The notes: generated from the letters alone by a model not told the origin. A stretch of DNA of 64,000 nucleotides from Prochlorococcus sp. AG-418-D13 (GCA_003214315.1 QCLU01000007.1:50110-114109); one strand, 5' to 3'; counted from the stretch's first letter, positions 30,447 to 40,511 are shown. Numbers and translations are program-made.

Positions 30447-31535
30447 GTGCCTACTATAAAGAAAAGAAGAGTTTTCCCCTTTACAGCTGTAATTGGTCAG
30501 GAAGAAATGAAATTGGCTCTCTTATTAAATGTTATTGATCCAAGAATTGGAGGAGTGATGATAATGGGTGATAGAGGGACTGGAAAGTCCACTACAATCA
30601 GAGCCTTAGCTGATTTGTTGCCTGCAATCGATGTTGTTAAAGACGATCCATATAATAGTTCTCTAGTCGATCCTGATTTGCAAAGTAAAGAAGTTTTGGA
30701 AAAAATTACTCAAGGAGAAAATCTAGAGAGTATTCAAAAACAAGTACCTATGGTTGACTTGCCATTAGGGGCTACTGAAGACAGACTTTGTGGAACCATT
30801 GATATAGAGAAGGCTTTGAGTGAGGGTGTTAAGGCATTTGAACCAGGGTTATTAGCAAAAGCCAATAGGGGTTTATTATATGTTGATGAAGTGAATTTAC
30901 TTGATGATCATTTAGTCGATGTACTTTTAGATTCGGCTGCTTCAGGATGGAATACAGTTGAAAGGGAGGGAGTGTCAGTTCGACACCCTGCTAGATTTGT
31001 CCTTATTGGTTCAGGAAATCCAGAAGAAGGTGAATTAAGGCCTCAACTATTGGATAGGTTTGGAATGAGTGTTGAGGTTAAGACAGTTAGAGATGCTGAA
31101 TTAAGAGTTCAGGTTGTAGATCAAAGAACTTCTTTTGACGATAATCCTGATGAGTTTTCATTGAGCGTTGAGAAACAACAGGATGAACTTCAACAAAAGG
31201 TTATTAAAGCACAAGAAATATTAAATTCTGTTCAAATGGATGATGACCTAAGATTGAATATTTCTGCAATCTGCGGAGAACTAGATGTTGATGGTTTACG
31301 AGGAGATATTGTTACAAATCGATCGGCAAGGGCAATTGCAGCTTTTGAGGGCAGAACTGAAGTGCAAGAAGATGACATAGCAAGGGTTATTTCTTGCTCT
31401 CTAAGACACAGACTAAGAAAAGATCCCTTAGAACAAGTTGATTCAGGTGAAAGAGTTATTCAAGCTTTTTGTAAAGTATTTGATTTAGATGAAAAAGAAA
31501 ATCTTTCAAAATTTCAATTGTCTGCAGAAGCTTAA
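30447..31535 (+). CDS. chlI: Magnesium chelatase subunit I
   Basis: A 362-residue AAA+ ATPase of magnesium chelatase, which inserts Mg2+ into protoporphyrin IX at the branch to chlorophyll. It has the P-loop [14 protein letters not shown] (about 42-55), [13 protein letters not shown], Walker [21 protein letters not shown], sensor motifs around [21 protein letters not shown] and arginine finger [13 protein letters not shown]. It starts with GTG. ruvC begins 5 bases after the stop. Confidence 0.96.
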   Translation: MPTIKKRRVFPFTAVIGQEEMKLALLLNVIDPRIGGVMIMGDRGTGKSTTIRALADLLPAIDVVKDDPYNSSLVDPDLQSKEVLEKITQGENLESIQKQVPMVDLPLGATEDRLCGTIDIEKALSEGVKAFEPGLLAKANRGLLYVDEVNLLDDHLVDVLLDSAASGWNTVEREGVSVRHPARFVLIGSGNPEEGELRPQLLDRFGMSVEVKTVRDAELRVQVVDQRTSFDDNPDEFSLSVEKQQDELQQKVIKAQEILNSVQMDDDLRLNISAICGELDVDGLRGDIVTNRSARAIAAFEGRTEVQEDDIARVISCSLRHRLRKDPLEQVDSGERVIQAFCKVFDLDEKENLSKFQLSAEA

Positions 31536-31540
31536 TTACA

Positions 31541-32014
31541 GTGAGAATAATTGGGATTGACCCTGGATTAGCTAGAGTTGGTTATGGAATTATTGAAATA
31601 GAAAATGAAAAAAAGATATTATTAGATTGTGGTGTCATTGAGACAGATAAAGATAAAAAAGAAGAAGATAGACTTTATGAGATATTCAAAGATCTTAATG
31701 AATTAATAAATCATTGGAATCCAACATCAGCGGCGGTAGAAAAATTTTTCTTTTACAGATCAAGTACTACCATTAGTGTTGTGCAGGCTAGAGGTGTAAT
31801 TATGATGGTATTGGCCTCAAAAAAAATTCATGTTAGTGAATATTCTCCTGCTCAGATAAAATTAATCATTGCTGGCTCTGGAAAAGCATCTAAGAAAGAA
31901 GTTCTTGATGCTGTTATGTATAGCTTAGAACTTAAAAAACCTCCAAAACCTGATGATTCAGCAGATGCATTAGCCATAGCACTAACAAAACTGCATGAAG
32001 ATGGTTTCAACTGA
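31541..32014 (+). CDS. ruvC: Holliday junction resolvase RuvC
   Basis: A 157-residue endonuclease that cuts Holliday junctions during recombination. The RNase H-like fold opens with [14 protein letters not shown] (catalytic Asp7). It has the glutamate in [14 protein letters not shown] and the C-terminal acidic pair in [13 protein letters not shown]. It starts with GTG 5 bases after chlI and is followed 9 bases later by the cyclo-ligase gene. Confidence 0.96.
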   Translation: MRIIGIDPGLARVGYGIIEIENEKKILLDCGVIETDKDKKEEDRLYEIFKDLNELINHWNPTSAAVEKFFFYRSSTTISVVQARGVIMMVLASKKIHVSEYSPAQIKLIIAGSGKASKKEVLDAVMYSLELKKPPKPDDSADALAIALTKLHEDGFN

Positions 32015-32023
32015 GGATTAAAT

Positions 32024-32581
32024 ATGACTATATTTGAAAAAAAGAAATTGGAAAGGGATACGTTTAGAAAACTAAGAGATGATATTACTCTTTATCAGAC
32101 AGAAAATGTAGCAAAGAATGTAAAATTATATGTTGATTCATTTTTTAATGGGTATAAAAATATTGGTTATATAGCAATATATTGGCCTCTAAAAAATGAA
32201 GTAGATATAAGAAGTCTTAAGAAAAAATTTACTTTAGCTTTTCCTAGATGTAAAGATAAAAAAGAATTGTTATTTTATCCATGGGACGAAAAACCTCTTA
32301 CTAAGGATTCTGAAGGGATACTAAGTCCAAATAACTCTTCCCCATTAAGTCATTTACAGATAAGCATGATACTTGTTCCATGTCTTTCCGTTGATAAAAA
32401 TTTAACAAGATTAGGTTATGGAGGAGGTTATTTTGATAAATTAAGGAGACATAAAGATTGGAGAAATATTCCATGCATTGGAGTATTAACTTCTAATTGT
32501 GTAAGTAAGATTCCATTGACCAGAGCTGAGTGGGATATCCCTTTATCGGGCTTTATCACGGAAAAAGAAATATTTGTATAA
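32024..32581 (+). CDS. 5-formyltetrahydrofolate cyclo-ligase
   Basis: A 185-residue enzyme that converts 5-formyl-THF to 5,10-methenyl-THF using ATP, recovering the stored folate for one-carbon metabolism. Visible motifs are the N-terminal FRKLRDDITLYQT region, IGYIAIYWPLKNEVDIRSL, SMILVPCLSVDKNLTRLGYGGGYFDKL (the GYGGGYYD signature) and a C-terminal EWDIPLSGFITE. It follows ruvC closely and precedes sufE. Confidence 0.92.
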   Translation: MTIFEKKKLERDTFRKLRDDITLYQTENVAKNVKLYVDSFFNGYKNIGYIAIYWPLKNEVDIRSLKKKFTLAFPRCKDKKELLFYPWDEKPLTKDSEGILSPNNSSPLSHLQISMILVPCLSVDKNLTRLGYGGGYFDKLRRHKDWRNIPCIGVLTSNCVSKIPLTRAEWDIPLSGFITEKEIFV

Positions 32582-32619
32582 TAGAAGACTAATAAAGTGA
32601 TTAATTAATAGTTTAAAAA

Positions 32620-33045
32620 ATGGAAAATCAGGAAAAATACAATAATTTATCTAAATTAGTAGAAAAGTTGAAGAAATCAGAAGATCCAAAAAGAAAATAT
32701 GAATATATTTTGTGGTTAGGCAAAAAATTGAAAGAACCAGATAGTGAAATCCTTGTTGAAGAAAATAAAGTTAAGGGATGCGTTTCAGAAGTTTTTGTTA
32801 AGGCAAATATTAAAGGCGGTAAATTATTTTGGGAAGGATATTCTGATGCCCTAATAACTAAGGGTTTATTAGCATTCTTAATTACTGGGTTAAATGAATT
32901 AACACCAAATGAGGTTGTTAAAATAGATAAGAAATTTATTGAAGATACTGGTTTAAAATCAAGCTTAACACCATCACGATCAAATGGTTTTTTAAACATT
33001 TTGTTGAAAATGCAGTCTCAAGCAAATGAATTTTTGTTGGTCTAA
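32620..33045 (+). CDS. sufE: Cysteine desulfurase accessory protein SufE
   Basis: A 141-residue protein that accepts persulfide sulfur from SufS and passes it to the SufBCD scaffold for Fe-S cluster assembly. The acceptor is Cys54 in ENKVKGCVSEVFV. YEYILWLGKKLKEPDSE and the later GLLAFLITGLNELTPNEV and RSNGFLNILLKMQSQA match the family. Length is normal. Confidence 0.94.
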   Translation: MENQEKYNNLSKLVEKLKKSEDPKRKYEYILWLGKKLKEPDSEILVEENKVKGCVSEVFVKANIKGGKLFWEGYSDALITKGLLAFLITGLNELTPNEVVKIDKKFIEDTGLKSSLTPSRSNGFLNILLKMQSQANEFLLV

Positions 33046-33083
33046 TAATATAAAATTAAACTCAAAGTTAAAAGAAATAAAAA

Positions 33084-34385
33084 ATGAGAAAATGCAAAAT
33101 TGGGATTGTAGGTTTTGGAACTGTAGGTTCAGGAATTTATAAAATATTAAGTTCTGAAGTAGATTCACATCCAATTCTAAAAGAAATAGAAATTGTAAAA
33201 ATAGCAGTTAATGATCTTAATAAAAAAAGGGATATTGAGCTAGAAAATAATTTATTGACTAATGATCCATTTGAATTAATTAATGACCCCTCTATAGATG
33301 TAATTGTTGAAGTAATGGGTGGGGTTGACTTGGCGAAAGATATTATTCTGCAATCATTAAAATTAGGTAAATCTGTTGTCACTGCAAATAAAGCGGTCAT
33401 TGCAAGATATGGAGAAGAAATATATAAAACTGCATCTAAAGAAGGAGTTTACATATTGTCAGAGGCGGCAGTTTGCGGGGGGATTCCTATTATTGAACCT
33501 TTAAAAAGATCATTAAAAAGTAACAGCATAAAAAAAATGGTTGGGATAATAAATGGCACAACAAATTTTATTCTTTCAAAGATGACAAATGAAAAAGCTG
33601 ATTATAAGGAAACCTTAAAATTGGCCCAAAGCCTTGGGTATGCAGAATTTGATCCAACTGCAGATGTTGAGGGCCATGATGCTGCTGATAAAATTTCAAT
33701 TCTTAGTGAACTTGCATTTGGAGGGAAAATCAAAAGAGAGGAGATACATTCTGAGGGCATTAGTAAAATTAATCTCAAGGATATCGAATATGCCAATAAA
33801 TTAGGATTTGAAATAAAACTTTTAGCGCTCTCCGAAAGGGGACAAGTTAATAATAATGATTCACTTGCTTTGAATATTTGGGTAGGACCTTCTTTGATTC
33901 CAAAATCGCATCCATTAGCAACAGTTAAGGGAGTTAACAATGCCTTATTGATAGAGGCTGATCCTCTTGGAGAGATAATGTTGTATGGTCCAGGTGCAGG
34001 GAGTGGCCCAACTGCTGCATCAGTAGTATCAGATATATTAAATCTGCATGCCGCCTCAGTAAAAAACAATAATTCAATCGATCCACTATTATCTTTTGAT
34101 TTCTGGAGAAACTGCCATATCATAGGATCTTCACAAATAAATAAAAAAAATTACCTTAGAATTATTTGTCTTGATAGTCCAGGTGTAATAGGAAAGATTG
34201 GAGATATTTTTGGAAAGAATAATGTATCAATCGAATCAATTGTTCAATTAGATGCAAGTGAGGATAAAGCTGAAATTGTCGTTATTACTCATGAGGTGAA
34301 TAATGGAGATTTTGAGATATCGAAAGATGAAATAAATTCGCTTAATGAAGTCAAAATTATTGCAAGTCAATTAAGTTGTATTTAA
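33084..34385 (+). CDS. hom: Homoserine dehydrogenase
   Basis: A 433-residue enzyme reducing aspartate semialdehyde to homoserine, the branch to threonine and methionine. The N-terminal nucleotide-binding domain begins KIGIVGFGTVGSGIYKIL. VVTANKAVIARYGEEIY, GGIPIIEPLKRSL, GIINGTTNFILSKM and the catalytic region GYAEFDPTADVEGHDAADKISIL follow. A C-terminal ACT domain (about 355-430, IICLDSPGVIGKIGDIFGKNNVSI) suggests amino-acid feedback. Confidence 0.96.
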   Translation: MRKCKIGIVGFGTVGSGIYKILSSEVDSHPILKEIEIVKIAVNDLNKKRDIELENNLLTNDPFELINDPSIDVIVEVMGGVDLAKDIILQSLKLGKSVVTANKAVIARYGEEIYKTASKEGVYILSEAAVCGGIPIIEPLKRSLKSNSIKKMVGIINGTTNFILSKMTNEKADYKETLKLAQSLGYAEFDPTADVEGHDAADKISILSELAFGGKIKREEIHSEGISKINLKDIEYANKLGFEIKLLALSERGQVNNNDSLALNIWVGPSLIPKSHPLATVKGVNNALLIEADPLGEIMLYGPGAGSGPTAASVVSDILNLHAASVKNNNSIDPLLSFDFWRNCHIIGSSQINKKNYLRIICLDSPGVIGKIGDIFGKNNVSIESIVQLDASEDKAEIVVITHEVNNGDFEISKDEINSLNEVKIIASQLSCI

Positions 34386-34456
34386 TAAAATAGTTTGCAA
34401 ATTTCTTTATAGCTTGGTAAACCGAAGAAAGTAACTGTTTGGTTGTTAGCACCTCA

Positions 34457-34705
34457 ATGATTCATTCAAAACTATTAGGCAATAAAAATCAAAATAATAA
34501 TTTAATTTGTTCTGAAAACCTTTATAAAGGTGCTTGTATAAAAATTAAAAATAGTAATAAGACTTTTCAAATAATTGGTATAAATATACATAAAGAAATT
34601 TGTTGGGTGAGAGAGTGGCCTTTTGCCTATAATTCTAAAAAAACATTTGCTTTAGAAATAAGTCAAATATCATTACAAATTTTTTGCTCAAATAATTATT
34701 CATAA
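34457..34705 (+). CDS. Conserved cyanobacterial small protein, unknown function
   Basis: The frame is open from a TTG at 34439, but I prefer the ATG at 34457, giving 82 residues. The central part reads LYKGACIKIKNSNKTFQIIGIN followed by KEICWVREWPF, a pattern I recall from short uncharacterised picocyanobacterial proteins. The compact beta-rich look and the WVREWP motif suggest a small SH3-like fold, but that is a guess. No signal or membrane segment. It lies between homoserine dehydrogenase and the ABC binding protein gene. Confidence 0.6.
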   Translation: MIHSKLLGNKNQNNNLICSENLYKGACIKIKNSNKTFQIIGINIHKEICWVREWPFAYNSKKTFALEISQISLQIFCSNNYS

Positions 34706-34726
34706 TAAATTAACTGCTTAGGAAAT

Positions 34727-36298
34727 ATGAAAAAAAATTTTTATTTATCAATATTTATTATTTTAATTTCTTTTTTACAGAATTCTTGCAGCTCCAAAAG
34801 AATATCTAAAAAAATCATAGTAGCAAGTTCTGGAAAAATTGAATCTTTAGATCCAGCTAGAGCTAGTACTCTTAAAGCAATTCAATTAATCAGTTCTCTA
34901 GGAGACACATTATATGAATTAAATTCCAACGGAGAATTAGTACCTGAATTGGCCTCGGGGATGCCAATTATTTCTAAGGATAGACTTCAATTAATTATCA
35001 ATTTAAGAAAAAATGTTTTTTTTCACGATGGAACTTCATTTGACTCAAATGCAATAAAGTTTACTTTTGATAGATTCAAAAGAATTGGAACAATGAATTA
35101 TATTTTAGGAAATAAGATTAAATCAATAGAAACGCCAACTGAATATTCAGTCATAATAAATTTGAATAAACCATCAAGTTCTTTAAATGGTTTGCTTACA
35201 TCAGTAAATTTAACTCCAATATCACCTACGTTTTACAAAGAATATTCTGATAAATTTCTAAATGAAAAATTCGTTGGTACTGGCAAGTATGTGCTGACCA
35301 GCTTTTCTAATGAAGTCCAATTAATTGCTCCAAATTTGAATTATTGGGGTGAAAATCCCTTAAATAACGGCATTAATTTTGTGGGATATTCAAATTCATC
35401 TTCTCTTTTTGGAGCTTTAAAAAGTAAACAAATTGACGTGCTCTTATCAAATTCAATTGATGATAGTCAGAGAAAAAGTCTAAATAATTTAAGTAAAAAT
35501 AAACAGTTTAAAGAAGGTAATAGCCCTTTCACTGAATTAAGTTTTATAAGCCTTAAAACTAGTTCTTATCCTTTGAGTAATCTTAATTTAAGAATGGCTT
35601 TGGCAAAAAGTCTTAATAGAAAATTAATTAGTGAGAAAGTAAGTTATGGATTAAGGAAGCCATCTAGATCAATTATCCCTCCTATATTAAAAAAAGATAA
35701 TAAAGAACTGTGGCCTAAATATGATTATTTAGAAGCGAGAAGGTTATTGCAAAAGGAAAATTATTGTAATGGAAATATTCTTAGAATACCTCTTACTTAT
35801 AGATCTAATGTACCAGCTGACAAGCTTATTGCTTTGACATGGCAGGAAGAAATTAAAAATTCTTTGAAAGATTGTATTGATATTGAACTCAATGGGGTTG
35901 AATCTACAACAGTTTATAAGAATTTAAGTTTAGGAATTTATACAGCAGTTATTCTCGATTGGACTGGAGCTTATTCAGATCCAGAAGCCTATCTCACCCC
36001 TCTTTTAAGTTGTAATGAAATAGTTGATGATATATGTAAAAAAGGAGAATCAGTTTACAGCGGTAGTTTTTGGGGATCTAATGAAGTGGAAAGTTTATTT
36101 CTTGAAAGCGAAAAAATAAGTGGAATAAAAAGATTAGAAAAACTTGTTGAAATTGAAAAAATAGCAGCAAATTCAATCCCTTATATTCCTATTTGGATAT
36201 CCTCTCAAAAAGCATGGTCTCAAAATAAAATATCAAAACCTATTTTTAATGGTGCAGGAATAATTTCATTAAGTGATCTTAAGTTAATTGATGAGTAG
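34727..36298 (+). CDS. ABC transporter substrate-binding lipoprotein (peptide/nickel family 5)
   Basis: A 523-residue family 5 solute-binding protein (DppA/OppA/NikA type). The first 21 residues form a lipoprotein signal peptide with lipobox FLQNSC (Cys21). The family pattern follows: SLDPARASTLKAIQLISSLGDTLYEL, VFFHDGTSFDSNAIKFTFDRF, FVGTGKYVLTSF, SNLNLRMALAKSLNRKLI. The ligand cannot be read from sequence; peptides are the default for the family. The stop overlaps the permease gene start, so they form an operon. No ATPase gene is nearby. Confidence 0.9.
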   Translation: MKKNFYLSIFIILISFLQNSCSSKRISKKIIVASSGKIESLDPARASTLKAIQLISSLGDTLYELNSNGELVPELASGMPIISKDRLQLIINLRKNVFFHDGTSFDSNAIKFTFDRFKRIGTMNYILGNKIKSIETPTEYSVIINLNKPSSSLNGLLTSVNLTPISPTFYKEYSDKFLNEKFVGTGKYVLTSFSNEVQLIAPNLNYWGENPLNNGINFVGYSNSSSLFGALKSKQIDVLLSNSIDDSQRKSLNNLSKNKQFKEGNSPFTELSFISLKTSSYPLSNLNLRMALAKSLNRKLISEKVSYGLRKPSRSIIPPILKKDNKELWPKYDYLEARRLLQKENYCNGNILRIPLTYRSNVPADKLIALTWQEEIKNSLKDCIDIELNGVESTTVYKNLSLGIYTAVILDWTGAYSDPEAYLTPLLSCNEIVDDICKKGESVYSGSFWGSNEVESLFLESEKISGIKRLEKLVEIEKIAANSIPYIPIWISSQKAWSQNKISKPIFNGAGIISLSDLKLIDE

Positions 36299-37313
36299 AA
36301 ATTTAAATAAAATACTAAATTATTCCTTATTAAAAATTACATTAATACCAATAATGTTATGGATAATTTCTTCATTAGTATTTATTTTATTGAGAGTTGC
36401 TCCCGGCGATCCTATCGATGCAATACTTGGATCTGGAGCCGATGAGGTTTCAAGGGAATTTCTAAGAAATAAATTGGGGCTAAATGAACCTTTAATAAAT
36501 CAATATTTTTCATATATTAAAAATATATTGCACTTGGATTTTGGTCAATCTCTTAGTACCCAAGAGCCAGTCTTAAATATTATTCTTAAGTCATTGCCTG
36601 CAAGTCTTGAACTTGGATTCTTTTCAATATTAAGTGCCACACTAATAGGTTTCCCATTGGGATTAATCGGCTTAAGAAATAAAGGTAAAAAGACTGATTA
36701 TATAGTGAGAATATTAGGAATTGCTACATATGCGATCCCTCCTTTTTGGGGCGCAATGATAGCTCAATTATTATTTTCTGTATTTTTTAATATTTCCCCA
36801 ATTGGGGGAAGATTTCCAATATTTCAGCAACAACCACAAATTACAGGTTTTCTAGTTTTAGATAGTATTCTTTCAAATAATTTTATTGCTTTGAAAGGTA
36901 GCCTTTATCATCTCGCACTTCCTTCGATTACACTTGGCTTTTTATTGAGTGGTATATTCAGCCGCTCATTAAGAGTAAATTTGGAAAAGACATTAAAAAG
37001 TGATTACGTAAATGCTGCTATATGTAGAGGGATATCAAGAAAAAAAATCTTTTTAAACCATGCATTAACTAATGCTCTATTGCCAATTGTCACTATTTCT
37101 GGCTTGACTATGGCCTCATTAGCAGGAGGTGCTCTATTGTTCGAAGTAACTTTTTCATGGCCAGGTATAGCTTTAAGATTACATGAAGCTATTTCTCAAA
37201 GAGACTATACTTTGGTTCAAGGAATTGTAATTTTCACTTCCATGCTCATAGTTTCTTTAAATCTGTTCGTGGATATTTTAATTGCCTATTTAGATCCAAG
37301 AATAGAGTACTAA
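36288..37313 (+). CDS. ABC transporter permease (DppB/OppB type)
   Basis: A 341-residue inner-membrane permease with about six transmembrane helices. The N-terminus has LLRVAPGDPIDAILGSGADEVSREFLRNKLGLNEPL, the classic DppB start. The EAA-type loop is in DYVNAAICRGISRKKIFLNHALTNALLPIV, and GGALLFEVTFSWPGIALRLHEAISQRDY follows. It overlaps the binding-protein gene by 11 bases. A second permease and the ATPases must be encoded elsewhere if this is a working importer. Confidence 0.93.
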   Translation: MMSRNLNKILNYSLLKITLIPIMLWIISSLVFILLRVAPGDPIDAILGSGADEVSREFLRNKLGLNEPLINQYFSYIKNILHLDFGQSLSTQEPVLNIILKSLPASLELGFFSILSATLIGFPLGLIGLRNKGKKTDYIVRILGIATYAIPPFWGAMIAQLLFSVFFNISPIGGRFPIFQQQPQITGFLVLDSILSNNFIALKGSLYHLALPSITLGFLLSGIFSRSLRVNLEKTLKSDYVNAAICRGISRKKIFLNHALTNALLPIVTISGLTMASLAGGALLFEVTFSWPGIALRLHEAISQRDYTLVQGIVIFTSMLIVSLNLFVDILIAYLDPRIEY

Positions 37314-38860
37314 TTTTTAGAAATTTCTTTAATAGTTTCAAGATCTAAAAGATGGAAATCAATTCCTAAATCTCTTTGGTTTTTAATTACTGTAGGGATC
37401 TCTTGATCTTTAATATTTTCTAAAAATTTGACTATAAATTTCGCAGATAAATCTTGTACTGGTATTGGATCTGAACCAATAAAAGATTCACTTATTTTGA
37501 AGAGGTCATTATTTTCTTTATAACTATTATTAATTCTTATTGGAGAAAAATGACTTGCTCCTTCAATAATAAGAAATCTATTTAATGGATTATTTAAAGC
37601 AGTAAAAACTCTAAATTGTTCATTCATTAACGGTGTAATAAGGTCATATGTACCACCTATTAGAAGAGTTGGCATTTCAATACCAGAATTTTTTTCTGTT
37701 GGCCATAATAAACTGCCAAATGAATTAAAACCTATTATCGCACGTGCCTTATTAGTGTTATTTTTCTCAGGGAATGGTATTTCGCTCAACTGACATTGAA
37801 GTAATTTAGATAAATTTGTTACCGCAAAGTCTTTTAAAGCCGATTCACATTTGTTCTTTAGTTGATCAGTAGGTTTATTGCCTTCATGTAAAAGTGCTAT
37901 TAAAGCACCAAGTGAATGCCCCATTAAAATATAAGAATCATTAGGTAAATCAAATTCCCCATTTTCATGAGCTTTTAATACAGCATCTAAATCTTTAATT
38001 CTATGTAAGAAAAATTCTACACTTCCTGGGATTGCTTCCTTACCGTCGAGTACTTCTATGAAGGACTCTAAATTACTCCCTCTATGATCTATGAATAATA
38101 TGGGCCAGCCCCTTTTAGCCAATTCGTTCCCTATCCATTTGAAATTATTAATTTCACCTCCAAGTCCTGGCATAAAAATAATCAGTTCTTTATCATTATT
38201 AATTTTTTTACTTTTCCATATTTCAATGTCAAAAGGTTTTACTCGGTGAGGAGCATTAATTTTTTTATCAATCTTTATTAGATCTTGAGTTGATATTTTT
38301 TCAGTATTTTGAAAGGCATTTTGGTTTGTTCTTTCAAGATTATTTAATTTGGATATAAGATCTTGTTGCATTGATAGTTCATTTTTCCAAGATAAAATTA
38401 TTAAAATTAAGTTATCCATATCTAGCGAAATTTCTTCTGCAGGTAACTCTTTTATGATGTCTAAAGTTGAAATTTCTTTTTTTTCATCTAATAAATTTTC
38501 TATAGTGTTAAAAATTCCTATCCCATTATTGTCATTTGGAACTGTAATAGTTTTGCTTAATTCTGTGAGAATTTTACGCCCTATCCAACTTCTTAATACT
38601 TCTCTATTTAGTCCTTCTTCCTTGAAAACTGGAAATTCTAGAAATTTTGATAATTCAAAAAATCTTATTAATCCATTTTTTTTTAACCAATCTATTAATT
38701 CTGTTGAATCATCTTTGTATTTTTCTAATTTTGATAATTGTTCTATAGTAAGAGGGATTTTCATCTCTTCAAACTTAATATTTATTTTTTCTGCAGCCTT
38801 TGAACCATTATTAAAAAATAAACCACAAAAACCTAAAAAAAGTATAAAAAATTTTTTCAC
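37310..38860 (-). CDS. Secreted alpha/beta hydrolase with N-terminal DUF1400-like part
   Basis: A 516-residue protein starting with GTG. A signal peptide (MKKFFILFLGFCGLFF, cleavage about residue 22) leads to a helical region at about 26-150 resembling the DUF1400 segment of cyanobacterial predicted lipases. The alpha/beta-hydrolase domain follows: MPGLGGEINNFKWIGNELAKRGWPILFIDHRGS, nucleophile Ser316 in YILMGHSLGAL, an acid near GGTYDLITP and His in GASHFSP. Substrate is unknown; related proteins are called dienelactone hydrolases or lipases without proof. Its start codon is 2 bases from that of the divergent MFS gene. Confidence 0.85.
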   Translation of the reverse strand: MKKFFILFLGFCGLFFNNGSKAAEKINIKFEEMKIPLTIEQLSKLEKYKDDSTELIDWLKKNGLIRFFELSKFLEFPVFKEEGLNREVLRSWIGRKILTELSKTITVPNDNNGIGIFNTIENLLDEKKEISTLDIIKELPAEEISLDMDNLILIILSWKNELSMQQDLISKLNNLERTNQNAFQNTEKISTQDLIKIDKKINAPHRVKPFDIEIWKSKKINNDKELIIFMPGLGGEINNFKWIGNELAKRGWPILFIDHRGSNLESFIEVLDGKEAIPGSVEFFLHRIKDLDAVLKAHENGEFDLPNDSYILMGHSLGALIALLHEGNKPTDQLKNKCESALKDFAVTNLSKLLQCQLSEIPFPEKNNTNKARAIIGFNSFGSLLWPTEKNSGIEMPTLLIGGTYDLITPLMNEQFRVFTALNNPLNRFLIIEGASHFSPIRINNSYKENNDLFKISESFIGSDPIPVQDLSAKFIVKFLENIKDQEIPTVIKNQRDLGIDFHLLDLETIKEISKN

Positions 38861-38862
38861 TT

Positions 38863-40092
38863 GTGATTAGACCAAATAGTTTTCAAATTAGCAAAAATTG
38901 GTGGATTCAATTTCCATACAATTTGAGGTTAATAACCAAGATAAGATTTTATGCTGCATTTGGTGCAGGAGGTGTTATTTATTTAACATCACTCATTTTT
39001 AATAACATTGGCTTATCAGCAACAGTTATTGGTTTGGGTTTCACCATATCTGCAATAATTGGAACCTTAACTAGACTCTTTACAGGTAATTATCTAAATA
39101 AAACAGGGGAAATTCAATTTCCAATAGTTACTTCATCAATACTAAGTATTGCCGCTAGTTTATGTCTCATTTTTTCAAGAGATGCTTTTTTATACATAAT
39201 TGGACAATCAATTGTTGGAGCGGCTGCAGGTATATATTGGCCTGCGGCTGAATTTGGGGTCCCCTATTTTTGCTATCCGATCGAAACACGCAAAGCATAT
39301 GCTCTTGTTAGAAGTTCGGAGGCTTTAGGAATATTCCTCGGGGTATTCTTAGGGGGTTTTATGACGAATTTTTTGTTTTCTAAATCAATTTTTATTAATG
39401 ATATATTTTGCATGTTAGTTATCACATATTTAATATCTAGAAATAGTTCTTCGATTAAAAGAAACTTAGAAAATTTCCAAAAAAAATTAGTAGATCCAAT
39501 TAATCAGGGACAAATGAAATGGAATAAAAATTCAATAATAATAATTTTATCTATTTTATTAATAACTACCTCTTTAGCTTTGATTCAAGTAACTTTGCCT
39601 CTAGATCTTGTTAAAGGCGGAGTATATCGGAATGCATTAAGCAAAGAAATTACAAGTCTTATAATTTCAATTCAATTAATTTTATTATTGTTTTTACAAT
39701 GGCCTATCGGGTCTTGGATATCAAAAAAAGGTAGATTATTTGGTTTGAAATTTAGTTTGATAACTTTCTGTTTTGCTTCATTTTTATTATTTATTTCTAG
39801 TTACTTAAATATTACAGCTTTTTTTTTGATTTCTTTTTCATTGATATTAGTTAGTTTAGGCACTGCTTCTTTTCTTCCAACTTCAACAGATGTTGTTTTT
39901 AGAATAGCTCCTTTGAACAAAAAGGGTTTTGCACTTGCTCTACTATCACAATGTTTCGCTATGGGGTATTTTATTGGACCATTTATTTCGGGTCGTATAT
40001 TAGATCTATTTGGTTATGCTTCAGGAATCTGGCTATCTATTTCATGTGCCTGTCTTATAATTTTTGTAATCCTATTTAAGAGATTATTTTAA
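38863..40092 (+). CDS. Major facilitator superfamily transporter
   Basis: A 409-residue membrane protein with about 12 hydrophobic segments. It starts with GTG, and after a polar start the helices run from YAAFGAGGVIYLTSLIF. The A-type MFS loop is degenerate (GTLTRLFTGNYLNKTGEIQF), and the GAAAGIYWPAAEFGVPYF and GVFLGGFMTNFL segments resemble drug/sugar exporters. The second half repeats the layout (LLFLQWPIGSWISKKGRLFG, FALALLSQCFAMGYFIGPFISGRILDLFG). Substrate unknown. The divergent partner gene starts 2 bases away. Confidence 0.88.
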   Translation: MIRPNSFQISKNWWIQFPYNLRLITKIRFYAAFGAGGVIYLTSLIFNNIGLSATVIGLGFTISAIIGTLTRLFTGNYLNKTGEIQFPIVTSSILSIAASLCLIFSRDAFLYIIGQSIVGAAAGIYWPAAEFGVPYFCYPIETRKAYALVRSSEALGIFLGVFLGGFMTNFLFSKSIFINDIFCMLVITYLISRNSSSIKRNLENFQKKLVDPINQGQMKWNKNSIIIILSILLITTSLALIQVTLPLDLVKGGVYRNALSKEITSLIISIQLILLLFLQWPIGSWISKKGRLFGLKFSLITFCFASFLLFISSYLNITAFFLISFSLILVSLGTASFLPTSTDVVFRIAPLNKKGFALALLSQCFAMGYFIGPFISGRILDLFGYASGIWLSISCACLIIFVILFKRLF

Positions 40093-40107
40093 TTAATCTT
40101 TAAAAAT

Positions 40108-40476
40108 TTAATTTTTTTCTAATTCAATAATTCTTCTCTCTCTTAGAAATAAGAAAAAAGGTGCAGAGAATGCAAATGCAATAAGAAAAGTTCCAATGTA
40201 AACAACCCACATGTTCTTCATATTCAACTTTTTTGATTCATTTACTATCCATATAAAAATTGCGCTTGCACCTACTAATAAGTCTCTAGAAATTGACTGA
40301 GCTGCAGGATTGGCATTCGCTAATGAAATGAAGTTATTGATATCAAAACTATTTCCATATTCCCTGGCAAATTCCAAATTTGCCATCATTGGAAGGATAG
40401 CTCCTAAAATAGATAGAAAAAGGTAAAGATAAGATAGGATCTGTTTGTTATCTTTTAGAATGTTTAATGAATTCAC
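40108..40476 (-). CDS. DUF2834 membrane protein
   Basis: A 122-residue protein with three hydrophobic segments. The central region NFISLANANPAAQSISRDLLVGASAIFIWIV is the signature I associate with DUF2834. The C-terminus (FSAPFFLFLRERRIIELEKN) also fits. Function unknown. It converges on the MFS gene with 15 bases between stops and is divergent from the PfkB kinase. Confidence 0.85.
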   Translation of the reverse strand: MNSLNILKDNKQILSYLYLFLSILGAILPMMANLEFAREYGNSFDINNFISLANANPAAQSISRDLLVGASAIFIWIVNESKKLNMKNMWVVYIGTFLIAFAFSAPFFLFLRERRIIELEKN

Positions 40477-40511
40477 TTGTCAAAAATATTTCTTTTAATA
40501 ATAGTATTTAA

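Noticed and set aside
34439..34456. TTG start six codons upstream for the small gene at 34457
   Set aside because: A normal ATG is available and no ribosome-binding site supports the TTG.
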